DNA from: an uncultured Clostridia bacterium
GTDB lineage: Bacteria; Bacillota; Clostridia; Oscillospirales; Oscillospiraceae
Assembly (NCBI GenBank): GCA_947170435.1
Contig: CAMVTO010000005.1
Coordinates: 1 to 64,000, forward strand
Direction of reading: 5' to 3'
DNA length: 64,000 nucleotides
Shown here: piece by piece, positions 39,288 to 48,512 of the stretch
Layout of the letters: each line of letters opens with the position of its first letter
Position numbering within the stretch: position 1 is the stretch's first letter
Notes under the pieces: model-generated
Told to the model about the DNA's origin: nothing
The model's database searches: none
The model's input: only the letters and a program-made list of their open reading frames with translations
Made by a program: the position numbers and the translations under genes

Positions 39288-39512
39288 TCAACCGATTGAC
39301 CCAAAGCGGTACTTACCCTTTCCAAAGCCGCTGGCGACTTCCGTGACCCACATATCCGCCAGCTTTTTCAGCAGGGTAGACGTCGGCGACGGCATGATGC
39401 CCAGAAGCTCCGTGGCGTCGCCATAAATCACGGTATTTCCATCCAACACCCATTCCTTCTTGGTGATGTTGTAATTGCGGATCTGACCCGAATGCTTATA
39501 AGTCCCGGTAAC
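39288..39512 (-). pseudogene. C-terminal remnant of an unidentified gene
   Basis: A 74-codon minus-strand frame with no start codon, opened by a TAG at 39513-39515. It reads coherently as protein (IRNYNITKKEWVLDGNTV, then LLGIMPSPTSTLLKKLADMW, ending GKGKYRFGSIG). The composition is that of a real protein end rather than random sequence. I do not recognise the family. Its position between tnpV and the island suggests recombination scarring. The rest of 39513-39601 shows nothing. Confidence 0.5.
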
Positions 39513-39601
39513 CTATCCGTTCATCTAACAACATCAGCACCATGAATTGAGCCTAGCCGATGCTCCATGGAAGTCATTTCCGGAGAATGCTCTTTCTCTA
39601 G

Positions 39602-42600
39602 TCAGAAATAGCTTTGCACATTATCCAGCGTTGGAATCGGAGGCGGACTGTCAATATCCCAGCCCCTGTCGTCGATAATGTAGATTTGGTTCGACGTAGT
39701 TCCTATATTCCAATATTCGTACTTTCCATCATATCTTCTTTCTTTTGCTGCCAGTCCTCTGGAAACAAGACGTGATAGCGCAGACACAACATAGCTTGAG
39801 TGTCGCTGTAGATAACTATCCTGCATTTTCATTTCTTCATATGTACCAAAGAAGCCTTTCTCAAGCAAATGTGCAGCCACTTCCTCACGTCTCAATTCAT
39901 CCTCGCTCATTTTTGACATCAATTGAATGGAATTTCCATTCGGTTTGTAGTGGTATTGAAGATAACCCTCTACTCGCTGCCTATATAGCTTGCAAGCTCT
40001 GGTAATTGCAGTTCTCTTGTTGTTCACCCCCGCTTCATATGCGCTGCGGTTTTTTTCTACCTGTGTGATCGACGCCCGAATTGCCGCCACGCTTTCATCA
40101 TTCGGTTGATCTATCAGCGTGCGCAGCCTCTGCAGATCCTCTTCCTGCTGCGCGATTGCCGCCTTCAGCGCTTTCTTTTCCGATATTTTGAACAACCCTA
40201 GAGATTCCAACGTTCTTTTGTCAGCCTTGTTTTTTTCTGACAGCCTGTTCAAATCATCGACAGCCTTGTTTTTAACTGCTTCGATTTCCTGATCAAGAGA
40301 TGCCTGAAGCTTGTTCATCTGCTCGCTAAACTGATTTGCCTTTTGGCTGGATTCCTGCTCCAGCTGAGATAGCAGCTGTTGAGGCAAGTCCTTTGCGAAG
40401 GCCCGCATTTCTCGCTGATACTTCTCAATCTCTGCCTGTGCCTTCCTCTCCTCTTCTCTGCGGCGCTTTTCCTCCTCTTTGCGGCGGCGTTCTTCTGCGC
40501 GCTTGGCCAGTTCAGCCTCCCTTGCGCGGTTTAATTCCGCAGTTTTCCTTGCATCTTCCGCTTCTTTGGACTTTTTCGCTTCGGCTTCCTCACGAGCATA
40601 GTTTTTTGCTCCTGCGGCAGAGGTTCCGAAGTTCTTTTTTGTCACAGATCCGCTGCCCGCGCCGTGCTTTTTGCTGCCGTCAGCTCTCTCGCTGAGTTCA
40701 ACGCTCATGAGCGCGTACTTCGAACCTTTTCTTCTCTTTGAAAGTGGCGTCACTTCCTTAACGGACGCCTGCACATAATCAAGCAGATACGCAATATCAT
40801 CCAGTGCGTTATCGCGGAAGCCCTGCAATCTCGTTCCAGCAAGATAACCCAAGGATTCCTTTCTTTCGTTCAAGACCTCAATCGCAACCGGCGAATAATC
40901 CCGGTTTTCGTAATCTGCTCTCAAAAGCAGCCGATCCCCTGTCCGGACAGACTCGATCCGCTGCGTCCGGCCTGCAGCATCGGTCCCGGAAAGCTTGAAA
41001 ACAGCAGGAAGCGCCTGCAGAAGATGCGTTCTTCGCGATACCAGCGGATCGTCATGCAGCTTTGCGCGCTTGGCCTCGTGGATCAGCATTTCCTTCAGTT
41101 CGTCTGCCTTGATGGACAGAAGGTTCTCAATCAGATCTTCTTTGATTTGTTTCAGCGCCGTCTTACCGTCACACTCTGTCGAATAAGTCGCGCTGACGTC
41201 CAGCGTCCGCTTATAGTACCCGTATTCTCCCTCAACCAGGAGCTCCGGGATTTCGTAATGTGCCACAACTGCAGGGGGTCCAAAGAACTCTCCCATGCCC
41301 GCGTGAAAGTCTTTCTCGCTCTCGATGATCCCAGAGATGTACGACGCAGCATCCCCGGCGGTCTTTACCGCTTTCGGGGGTGCTTTTTTCAGTCTGTCTG
41401 CCAGGCGATTGAGCTGCGCCGGCGCATTGCGGGCGGCTTCATCGATTGCTTCCAGCAGATCAGCGTCAAGTTCCGTGTCCTCGTTGGGGCCAAGCTCATC
41501 TTTCCCCGGCCAGTCAACCACCGTGCCTCCGGCAACTTCGATCAGGTTCTTCAAGTTCAGCGGGTTTTCCAGGCCGTCCTCGTTGACCTCTTCTTCAATG
41601 GCAGGGCGAATCCTGCTGAGGAACTCCTGAAACAGCTTTTCATACCGGACCTTCTGAGCGGAACCGTTTACAAAAACAGTTCCATGATAGCTCATGCTCT
41701 TCGTAAAGACCGAATAAACAATGCTCTCCCAATAGGAGTCAGAATTCCTCGGGTCATCGCTCTTTTTGAACGGAGCCCACAGCACGATAAAATTCCGCTT
41801 CGCTTCCACGCAGGCGTATGGATGGTCCTCGCCGTAGCTTTCCAGCTGCCGCTGCTGCAGCTGTTCGCTGAACTGCTTGACAAGGCTGTCAATCGGCGCG
41901 AGAAACCAGTTCATTGTCGAGAAGGGCTGCGGTATGGTTACGCTGTACCCAAACGTCGAATCCTTATAGACAGACGGATTTGATATCCTGATACCGGAAA
42001 CCAAAAACGCGTATGTTTTCTCGTTGGTAGGAAGCGCGGTCCCGTTGGGGATATTGCCGTCCAACTTCTCTGCCGCGTAATACATACCGTCAGGTATCGG
42101 AAGCTTTATTTCACCCAGTGTGTAATACTGGTTTTTGTCATAATGAATTTCCACTACTGCTGAATCGGCAGCAATCCCCGTTTGATCGGAATTGTGATGT
42201 TCAACCGGTTTGATCGATGCGAGCAGTTTCTCAATCACAGATTGATGATTACTGACCGCTTCATCCATAATTGTTGTCTTTCCTTCATATAACGCCCATT
42301 TCGTCGCGACGAAAATGTAATAGATCAGAATGTCAAACTGTTCTCCCATCACGGTAATAACGGAATGCATTCGTGAATAGCCTGCCTTTACCTCCGGGGT
42401 TTCTTTTACAATTTTTGTCTCTCGGGAGAAGTCTGAACCGTATTTTTCTCCGAAGCCTTCCGCGAGCATCTCGGCCACCTGATCCAGGATGTTTTTAACG
42501 CTTTGAGTCGTAACCTCCGCAGTGCCATCCAAAACATTCTTCACCGCCATCTCAAGGCGCATTAATTCGTTGTCATCTTCCGTCGGTTCAAAATCTCCTG

Positions 42601-42757
42601 CGGACGCCGTCGGTGTCGGGTCATAAAGAGCAATTGCCACAGCGCAATTTGGATCATTCTCCCACTGACTGACCTCATAGGCAAAGCCCTTTGGAAGGCT
42701 GATTGTAAAATCTCGATTGACAAGAACGGACTCCTCATTTCCGAATACGATACGCAT
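39602..42757 (-). CDS. Large HIRAN-like / coiled-coil protein of unknown function
   Basis: A 1,051-residue cytosolic protein. Residues 1-440 are mixed alpha/beta, with two similar halves each containing a strand-rich domain (LPKGFAYEVSQWENDPNCA; LPIPDGMYYAAEKLDG). Residues 570-690 resemble a HIRAN domain: GRTQRIESVRTGDRLLLRAD, then EN-x-Y-x-P and LGYLAG. Residues 700-910 are Glu/Lys/Arg-rich coiled coil. The end (SALSRLVSRGLAAKERRYDG) looks like a winged helix. HIRAN domains occur in DNA-repair and conflict proteins and bind DNA ends or stalled forks. The gene follows the WYL regulator by 54 bases on the same strand with a GGGAGGG ribosome site, so they probably share the promoter at 43971. 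Exact function unknown. Confidence 0.8.
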   Translation of the reverse strand: MRIVFGNEESVLVNRDFTISLPKGFAYEVSQWENDPNCAVAIALYDPTPTASAGDFEPTEDDNELMRLEMAVKNVLDGTAEVTTQSVKNILDQVAEMLAEGFGEKYGSDFSRETKIVKETPEVKAGYSRMHSVITVMGEQFDILIYYIFVATKWALYEGKTTIMDEAVSNHQSVIEKLLASIKPVEHHNSDQTGIAADSAVVEIHYDKNQYYTLGEIKLPIPDGMYYAAEKLDGNIPNGTALPTNEKTYAFLVSGIRISNPSVYKDSTFGYSVTIPQPFSTMNWFLAPIDSLVKQFSEQLQQRQLESYGEDHPYACVEAKRNFIVLWAPFKKSDDPRNSDSYWESIVYSVFTKSMSYHGTVFVNGSAQKVRYEKLFQEFLSRIRPAIEEEVNEDGLENPLNLKNLIEVAGGTVVDWPGKDELGPNEDTELDADLLEAIDEAARNAPAQLNRLADRLKKAPPKAVKTAGDAASYISGIIESEKDFHAGMGEFFGPPAVVAHYEIPELLVEGEYGYYKRTLDVSATYSTECDGKTALKQIKEDLIENLLSIKADELKEMLIHEAKRAKLHDDPLVSRRTHLLQALPAVFKLSGTDAAGRTQRIESVRTGDRLLLRADYENRDYSPVAIEVLNERKESLGYLAGTRLQGFRDNALDDIAYLLDYVQASVKEVTPLSKRRKGSKYALMSVELSERADGSKKHGAGSGSVTKKNFGTSAAGAKNYAREEAEAKKSKEAEDARKTAELNRAREAELAKRAEERRRKEEEKRRREEERKAQAEIEKYQREMRAFAKDLPQQLLSQLEQESSQKANQFSEQMNKLQASLDQEIEAVKNKAVDDLNRLSEKNKADKRTLESLGLFKISEKKALKAAIAQQEEDLQRLRTLIDQPNDESVAAIRASITQVEKNRSAYEAGVNNKRTAITRACKLYRQRVEGYLQYHYKPNGNSIQLMSKMSEDELRREEVAAHLLEKGFFGTYEEMKMQDSYLQRHSSYVVSALSRLVSRGLAAKERRYDGKYEYWNIGTTSNQIYIIDDRGWDIDSPPPIPTLDNVQSYF

Positions 42758-42811
42758 TTCATTCCCTCCCTGAAATAATATTCAGTAAGGCTGATTGAAA
42801 GATTTCAGCCT

Positions 42812-43837
42812 TCAAGGACAGTGCAGCGTGTTCCATGCGCTTTTTAAAAGCGTATGATATTGCTTCCGCACAGAATCGGGCTCTTCTATAACAATAGCGC
42901 CACCAAACTGAAAGACCCATGCAAAAAAAGTCGGACTTGGCGCGACCTCTTGACGGATTCTGAAGTGCTGCTCATCAATCACCATTATTGATGCTTTTTC
43001 GCCAAAGTGATCCATCACGGAATTCATGGTATGGTTCCTGCACAGCAGCGAAACCGTTGTGCGCTCCCAGTCAAACAGCTGAAACGCCTTTTCCGAAAAG
43101 TCCGCGATGTTATAGCTTTCGGGCTTCGGTGTGGCGGCTTCCTGCAGAATGATCGGTAGTTTCAGAATGCGATCTACACGAAAGGTTGCAATTTTCTGAT
43201 GCTTCTCTGAGAAACCGACAACATAGTAGTAATCGCCGTTCCATGTCAGTGTGTACGGGCTGAATATATACGCTTTTCCGCAGTTCTTAATCTTCTTTTC
43301 CTTCTGCGGGCTGTATTCATAGTAGAAGAACGACACCTTTTTCCCAACATTGATTGCGTCGTTCAGCACATCCAAGATATAATAAACCTGCTCGTTATGA
43401 GGCTTAATCCGATCCGAGATACTGTTATTTCTACGCAAATTGTGTTGCTGATGCTTCGTTGCCATGGAAATCAGCTTTTGCGCCAACACCCTGCTTTTCT
43501 TCTCCGTGATAAACTTCGACGACTCAACCGCGTCAATCAGTAGCTTCAACTCTGGAAGTTCAAACAGCTGTCCCTCATAGTAATAGCTGTTTCGGTTCGT
43601 CTTGTTTACTTCGATTTCATAGCCGGCAGAGCGCAGGGCTGAAATATCCTTCTGAATCGTTATTCGATACGCGGTAATACCATACCGCTCGCTGAGAAGC
43701 TGCTCAATCTGTGAGATCGTGATCGGGTGATCCGCGTCTGTTTCCTGCTGCAACAATTCGAGAATTCGCAGCAGTCGAACCTTGCCGTCAGTTTCTATTC
43801 TGATCCCCTCCTCAAAATTGTGAGCCGTGCCCTCCAA
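42812..43837 (-). CDS. WYL-domain transcriptional regulator
   Basis: About 341 residues counted from a TTG at 43837. An N-terminal winged HTH (KVRLLRILELLQQETDADHP, then ISQIEQLLSERYGITAYRIT) is followed by the WYL domain (YIFSPYTLTWNGDYYYVVGF, then FRVDRI). WYL proteins sense nucleic acid or nucleotide ligands and commonly regulate defence and stress genes. The start is odd: a strong GAGGAGG (43807-43813) lies eight bases before an in-frame ATA at 43796-43798, not ATG, and right before the conserved KVRLLRIL; a mutated ATG or a rare ATA start is possible. It is divergent from the VWA-led cluster, and probably regulates it (inference). Confidence 0.85.
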   Translation of the reverse strand: MEGTAHNFEEGIRIETDGKVRLLRILELLQQETDADHPITISQIEQLLSERYGITAYRITIQKDISALRSAGYEIEVNKTNRNSYYYEGQLFELPELKLLIDAVESSKFITEKKSRVLAQKLISMATKHQQHNLRRNNSISDRIKPHNEQVYYILDVLNDAINVGKKVSFFYYEYSPQKEKKIKNCGKAYIFSPYTLTWNGDYYYVVGFSEKHQKIATFRVDRILKLPIILQEAATPKPESYNIADFSEKAFQLFDWERTTVSLLCRNHTMNSVMDHFGEKASIMVIDEQHFRIRQEVAPSPTFFAWVFQFGGAIVIEEPDSVRKQYHTLLKSAWNTLHCP

Positions 43838-43970
43838 ATCGAAAACCTATCGTGTTTTGCATTTCTGGAATTCTTCTAAAAGAGAGCAGTAGGTTGTTTT
43901 GAACCAAAAGCGCTGCTCACTCTTTGTAGCAAACACCCATATTGCGCAGTATTATTCTCGATTTTTGTCT

Positions 43971-43999
43971 ATTATAACACAATACTACTGCCAAATCAA
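43971..43999 (-). promoter_or_regulatory. Promoter of the WYL-HIRAN unit
   Basis: Minus-strand TTGATT, 17-base spacer, TATAAT, about 130 bases before the WYL gene. The divergent region 43838-44101 must also hold the promoter of the VWA cluster; I could not pick one out with confidence. Confidence 0.8.
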
Positions 44000-44101
44000 A
44001 TAATAGCACCTGCTAACTGCTGCATTTTTGCAACAGCTATTTCCCGAAAAGTCATTGTCTTCCTATCGGCTTTTTGTTATACTGAAAAATGCATAGTTTA
44101 A

Positions 44102-45595
44102 GTGAGCAAAATGGCCTTTAGATTTGGCGAAAACATCATTTTAGAGAGGTTTTATAAACAAGTGTGCAACATCGAACACAACGCCAAAATCAATGACCTT
44201 GCCAGCGAAGTGTTGCGCCTTGCGCGCAACACGCTGCTGGTCAATTTGCGTTTTCTGGACGCCGCGCTCGGCAGACTGACGCCGCTCATCTCCGAGGAAA
44301 TCGCTCTCGGTACCGAGGGCGAGCACATCGTCTATGAACCGCGGAGCATCCTGAGGACCTACCGGGCCGAGCGTGAGGCGGTCACACGAAATTACCTGCA
44401 TCTTCTGCTCCACTGCGTCTATCGTCATATGTTTGTCCACACGTTGGTGGATCACGCCGCTTGGGATCTGGCCTGCGACATCGCGGTGGAATACACGATT
44501 TCCGGGCTTAACCTGCGCGCGACATCGAGCGCCCGCGAAACCGCACAGAGCGGGATGTTTTCCGAGTTAGAACAAAAGGTCGGAAAGCTGACGGCGGAGC
44601 GCGTCTACCGATATTATCTGGATCGGAAGCTCCCCGCCAGTAAGCTCGCCGAGCTGCGCGGCCTTTTCTACGCCGACAACCACACGCTCTGGTATCTTCC
44701 GCCTGAGCAGCAGCGGCAACTGCTGGGGCTGTCTGGGGATAATGGAGCTTCCGACGGAGACGAAGAAGGCAGCTCAAGCGATGGGAGCGGCTCAGAAGTG
44801 GGCGAAACTGCCTCGTTCTCTCTGGAACTCGCTGATTACGGCACATCAGGCAGAGCCTCTGCGGAGGCCGACTGGAAGGGTGTCGCAGAGCGTATGCAAA
44901 TGGAGATGGAAGCTTTTACGGAGCGTCAGCAGGGGCTCGCTCCCGGCGGGCTGTTGCAAAACCTCCGGGAGGTCAACCGGGAACGCTACGACTATACGTC
45001 TTTCCTCAAAAAGTTCGCTGTTCGGGGCGAGGCTATGAAGATCAACGACGAGGAGTTTGACTATGTCTTCTACACCTATGGGCTGCGGCTCTACCGGAAC
45101 CTGCCCCTGATTGAGCCCCTGGAATATAAAGAGGTCAAGCGCATTCGGGAATTTATTATCGCAATTGACACGTCCGGGTCTGTGGCAGGAGAACTGGTCC
45201 AGAACTTCATTCAAAAAACCTACAACATCCTGCAATCAACGGAAAGCTTCTTCTCGAAGATCAACATTCATATCATTCAGTGCGACGCGGAAATACAGGA
45301 ACATGTGAAGATTACGAAGCGCGAAGAGTTTGACGAGTATTTGAAAACGATGAAGATACGTGGCCTTGGGGGTACGGACTTCCGTCCGGTGTTCTCTCTG
45401 GTGGATGATCTGATTCGGCAGCATGAGTTCACAAATCTGAAAGGCCTGATCTATTTCACGGACGGCTACGGCACATTCCCGGCGCAAAAGCCGGACTATG
45501 AAACAGCTTTTCTGTTTCTGGAGGATGACGAGTACGGCAATCCGGAGGTGCCGCCTTGGGCGATCAGGCTAGTGCTGAAGCAGGACGAGATATAG
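44102..45595 (+). CDS. DUF2201 metallopeptidase-like / VWA-like protein
   Basis: A protein of 497 residues if started at GTG 44102, or 494 from the ATG at 44111; neither has a good ribosome site. The N-terminal part resembles the DUF2201 putative metallopeptidase domain, but the HExxH position reads HLLLH (100-104), lacking the catalytic Glu. An acidic Ser/Gly linker lies at 213-240. The C-terminal domain is VWA-like with MIDAS residues DTSGS near 357, Thr in GLGGTDFRPVF, and FTDGYG. Such proteins pair with MoxR AAA+ ATPases as adaptor or effector; a MoxR gene lies at 52089 in the same direction. It leads the rightward cluster. Confidence 0.88.
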   Translation: MSKMAFRFGENIILERFYKQVCNIEHNAKINDLASEVLRLARNTLLVNLRFLDAALGRLTPLISEEIALGTEGEHIVYEPRSILRTYRAEREAVTRNYLHLLLHCVYRHMFVHTLVDHAAWDLACDIAVEYTISGLNLRATSSARETAQSGMFSELEQKVGKLTAERVYRYYLDRKLPASKLAELRGLFYADNHTLWYLPPEQQRQLLGLSGDNGASDGDEEGSSSDGSGSEVGETASFSLELADYGTSGRASAEADWKGVAERMQMEMEAFTERQQGLAPGGLLQNLREVNRERYDYTSFLKKFAVRGEAMKINDEEFDYVFYTYGLRLYRNLPLIEPLEYKEVKRIREFIIAIDTSGSVAGELVQNFIQKTYNILQSTESFFSKINIHIIQCDAEIQEHVKITKREEFDEYLKTMKIRGLGGTDFRPVFSLVDDLIRQHEFTNLKGLIYFTDGYGTFPAQKPDYETAFLFLEDDEYGNPEVPPWAIRLVLKQDEI

Positions 45596-45637
45596 CAAAG
45601 AGTTGTGTTTCATTCTAATAAGTAGGGAGAGAAAAGC

Positions 45638-48301
45638 ATGAGCAGCAGTGATTTTGTAATTGAAAGCGGCGCGTTGAAAGTGTATAACGGTCCCGGCGGG
45701 GATGTGACGATTCCACCGAGTGTGACATGTATCGGCAACGGTGCGTTTCGAGGCTGCAGTAGCCTGATAAGTGTGACGATTCCGGAGAGCGTCACAAGAA
45801 TCGGGAACAATGCTTTTGAGTGGTGCAGCAACCTGACGAGAGTGACGATTCCGGAGAGCGTCATGAGCATCGGGAACGACGCATTTTGGCGCTGTACAAG
45901 CTTGATAAACGCTGGACCGACTGGGAGCGGCTGCGACTACCAATTCGGGTGGACCGAAAGCATCCCGAGCAACGCGTTTCGAGGATGCAGTAGTCTGACA
46001 AGCATCTCAATACCAGAAGGCATCACAAGAATTGGGGACAACGCATTTACAGGCTGTTATAGCCTGACGAGCGTCTCAATTCCGGACGGAGTCACAAGCA
46101 TCGGCGAAAGAGCATTTAGCGAGTGTAGCAGACTGAAAAGTGTGGTGTTCCCAAACAACGGAATATTGATTGGGGATTGCGTGTTTAATGGATGCAGCAA
46201 CTTGAAAGATGTTATACTGCCTACGGATTTAAATACCATGCCAGAAACGGCTTTTGATGGCATTGTGAGCGAAGATGTCCATTTTCTCTTACCAAATATG
46301 TACCAATTTGGAAAGCAAAAGATTTCATCGCTTATTTGCACCGGACACATTTCATATATCGATAGCGACTTAACAAGTGACGATCTGGCCTGTATAGCTC
46401 TTTACCAGAAAAGCAAGCGCTGGCAAAACTGGTTGAGACAGGGCAATGTAAAAGAGCCTGATTCAGTTCTGAGAAGCATCTTAGCGCTGCTCCGACAGGA
46501 ATCGAATGTGACGAAGCAAGTTGGTATGCAGGCCACACAGTTTGCAAAGGACTTTGGGAAACGGCTTTCTAGGGATGACATTGCGAATCTTGTCGCGCTG
46601 CTGCGTGAGAAGAAATGGTCCGGCAGTAAAGCTCTGGAAAAAGATGCTGAACTCATGTTACTCATCACAGCTAAAGCGACGGAGGAGCATCCAATAGAAG
46701 CCCTTGTACGGGAAAGGCTTGCTGTTGACTCGTTTGATAAGAGTGTTCAGAAGATGGTCAAATCTGGTGTGCGCTATGCGGACAGGGAGGAACTATCCTC
46801 TCGTGAAGCGGTGCTTTATATTCTATCTGAATCGAAACGCGAGTGGGACCGTTGCGCCGACTTTTGGGGAGGAGAACTCGGCGCAATATCAGTCCTTATG
46901 GATGCTAAAAAGGTTCATCTCAGTAAAATTGCCGATCAAGTTGCCGCCGCCCTTGACCGCAGATCGCTGTCAGCATTTTTAGAAGAGCAAGTCGGCGGTA
47001 ATTATTACCGCTACAGTCTGCTGGCCTTTGCGCGCTACGCTGATGACAGAGGGATTGAGAATGTTTGCTCCAACTACAAGGCTTTGAGTCGCGGTCGTGC
47101 CAAAGAACGTTACAAAGCAGACAATCTGAAAGAAGCGCTGCTGCTTAGTGATACCCGCGCCGCCATGCTTTTTTATGATCGGATTGGCGAATTGGACCGT
47201 TATGCTGCCCTGCACAATATGTCTGCCGTGGATATGCGGGATTCTGTTATGCTGCCGGATTTTGCCCTTGACGAGGACGGAAAAAAACGATACGACATCG
47301 GCGGTAATATTGTAGAAGTTGGCTTTTCTCCGGAGTTGGAGCTTACCCTTTACGATGTAAACAAAGGGAAAGTGGTTCGTTCGTTCCCGAAGAAAAGCGA
47401 TGACCCGGCGAAGGCGGAGACTGCGGCAAAAGAATTTGCAGCGTTCAAAAAGGATATCACTGACTTCCTGAAGCTACGCACGGAGCAGCTTCACAAGATG
47501 CATCTATCAGGGGACACGGTCAAACCAGAGCTTTGGCACAAAGTGTATGTGGAACATCCGGTCATTCGCCTGCTCTCTCAGCTTGTGATCTGGATGGACG
47601 AAAGTAAGCATACGTTTACCGTGCTTGACGCGGAGACAGTCGACAGTGAACTCCGCCCCTATACGCCGCAGGGCAGCATTCATGTAGCACATGTGCTGGA
47701 AATGAACGCTGCCGATATCGCAGCCTGGCAGGAGATGCTGCGCGGACAGAAGAAAAAACAACTGTTTGAACAGGTGTGGGAGCCGATCATCCCGTGGGAG
47801 GAGAAGGAGCTGCAAACCCGATATGAGGGCGCTTGTGTTCTGGCAAAGGATCGAAACGAGCTGAAAAAGAGACTGAAACAACGTGGGGTCGACGTCCGCT
47901 CTGCGGATATGGACAGGGAATACGATCCGCATACAGGACAATATAAATTCAATGGCAAAAGCACAATGCTGTTCGGCGACTGTCTGGCCATTGACTATTC
48001 CTCCGAAGGAGAGGAAATTGTCCTCGGTGAGGCAAATATCAAGGCGGAGCAGGGAAACCGAGAAATAAACGTAGTGCTGCTTGAACTTGATCGGCTCATG
48101 GCTGTGGAGCATATCAGGGAGGACAGAGCAGAAACGCTGAGTGAATCCCTGCTTTCAACATTTACTATCGCGCAGATTACCGAGTTTATTGAGCTTTCCA
48201 TCGCATCTGAAGCAACCGCCTGCACAGCAGCGCTGCTGAACTATAAGAATGAGCACTACCCAGAGTATGTCGATATGAGTGGTTTCTCGCTGGACTGGTG
48301 A
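45638..48301 (+). CDS. BspA-type leucine-rich repeat protein fused to DUF4132
   Basis: An 887-residue protein. Residues 1-205 are BspA/LRR_5 repeats (consensus C-S-S-L-x-S-V-x-I-P-x-x-V-T-x-I-G-x-x-A-F), a protein-binding surface. The remainder resembles MolR-type DUF4132 proteins: RYDIGGNIVEVGFSPELELT near 550 and LWHKVYVEHPVIRLLSQLVI near 630 are characteristic. In E. coli MolR (YehI), a DUF4132 protein is encoded with a MoxR ATPase (YehL) and a VWA protein (YehP), as here. No signal peptide, so it is cytosolic, unlike most BspA-type proteins. GGGAGAG precedes the ATG, 42 bases after the VWA gene. Molecular role unknown. Confidence 0.87.
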   Translation: MSSSDFVIESGALKVYNGPGGDVTIPPSVTCIGNGAFRGCSSLISVTIPESVTRIGNNAFEWCSNLTRVTIPESVMSIGNDAFWRCTSLINAGPTGSGCDYQFGWTESIPSNAFRGCSSLTSISIPEGITRIGDNAFTGCYSLTSVSIPDGVTSIGERAFSECSRLKSVVFPNNGILIGDCVFNGCSNLKDVILPTDLNTMPETAFDGIVSEDVHFLLPNMYQFGKQKISSLICTGHISYIDSDLTSDDLACIALYQKSKRWQNWLRQGNVKEPDSVLRSILALLRQESNVTKQVGMQATQFAKDFGKRLSRDDIANLVALLREKKWSGSKALEKDAELMLLITAKATEEHPIEALVRERLAVDSFDKSVQKMVKSGVRYADREELSSREAVLYILSESKREWDRCADFWGGELGAISVLMDAKKVHLSKIADQVAAALDRRSLSAFLEEQVGGNYYRYSLLAFARYADDRGIENVCSNYKALSRGRAKERYKADNLKEALLLSDTRAAMLFYDRIGELDRYAALHNMSAVDMRDSVMLPDFALDEDGKKRYDIGGNIVEVGFSPELELTLYDVNKGKVVRSFPKKSDDPAKAETAAKEFAAFKKDITDFLKLRTEQLHKMHLSGDTVKPELWHKVYVEHPVIRLLSQLVIWMDESKHTFTVLDAETVDSELRPYTPQGSIHVAHVLEMNAADIAAWQEMLRGQKKKQLFEQVWEPIIPWEEKELQTRYEGACVLAKDRNELKKRLKQRGVDVRSADMDREYDPHTGQYKFNGKSTMLFGDCLAIDYSSEGEEIVLGEANIKAEQGNREINVVLLELDRLMAVEHIREDRAETLSESLLSTFTIAQITEFIELSIASEATACTAALLNYKNEHYPEYVDMSGFSLDW

Positions 48302-48386
48302 TTCAGCGCACTTTTTGAAATGCAACGAGGCGTAACAGCGATTCTTAGTAGCGTGAAGAGTATCATCTAACAAAAGAAGGTTGAGG

Positions 48387-48512
48387 ATGGCATTGAATGT
48401 GCGGAGGATAGCACCAGCTGCAGACGGCTGGGACAAACAGCAAACTTACAAGAATCAAATGCAGCGCTACAGCAAAGCCATGAAAGGGAAATTTTTCTTT
48501 GAGCCATGCTGA
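48387..48512 (+). pseudogene. Short upstream frame, probably the N-terminus of the HEPN-like gene split by a frameshift
   Basis: A 41-codon frame (MALNVRRIAPAADGWDKQQ, then MQRYSKAMKGKFFFEPC) with GAGG just before the ATG. Its end overlaps the next gene's start (ATGCTGA). Reading on in the other frame gives FFFE followed by MLIDYAML, which looks like continuous protein, so one base may have been lost or gained near 48503-48506. It may instead be a tiny coupled gene. Confidence 0.5.

Noticed and set aside
45638-46260. LRR repeats as a sign of a secreted BspA-type surface protein
   Set aside because: Neither LRR protein has a signal peptide, sorting signal or SLH domain, and both carry intracellular-type domains.
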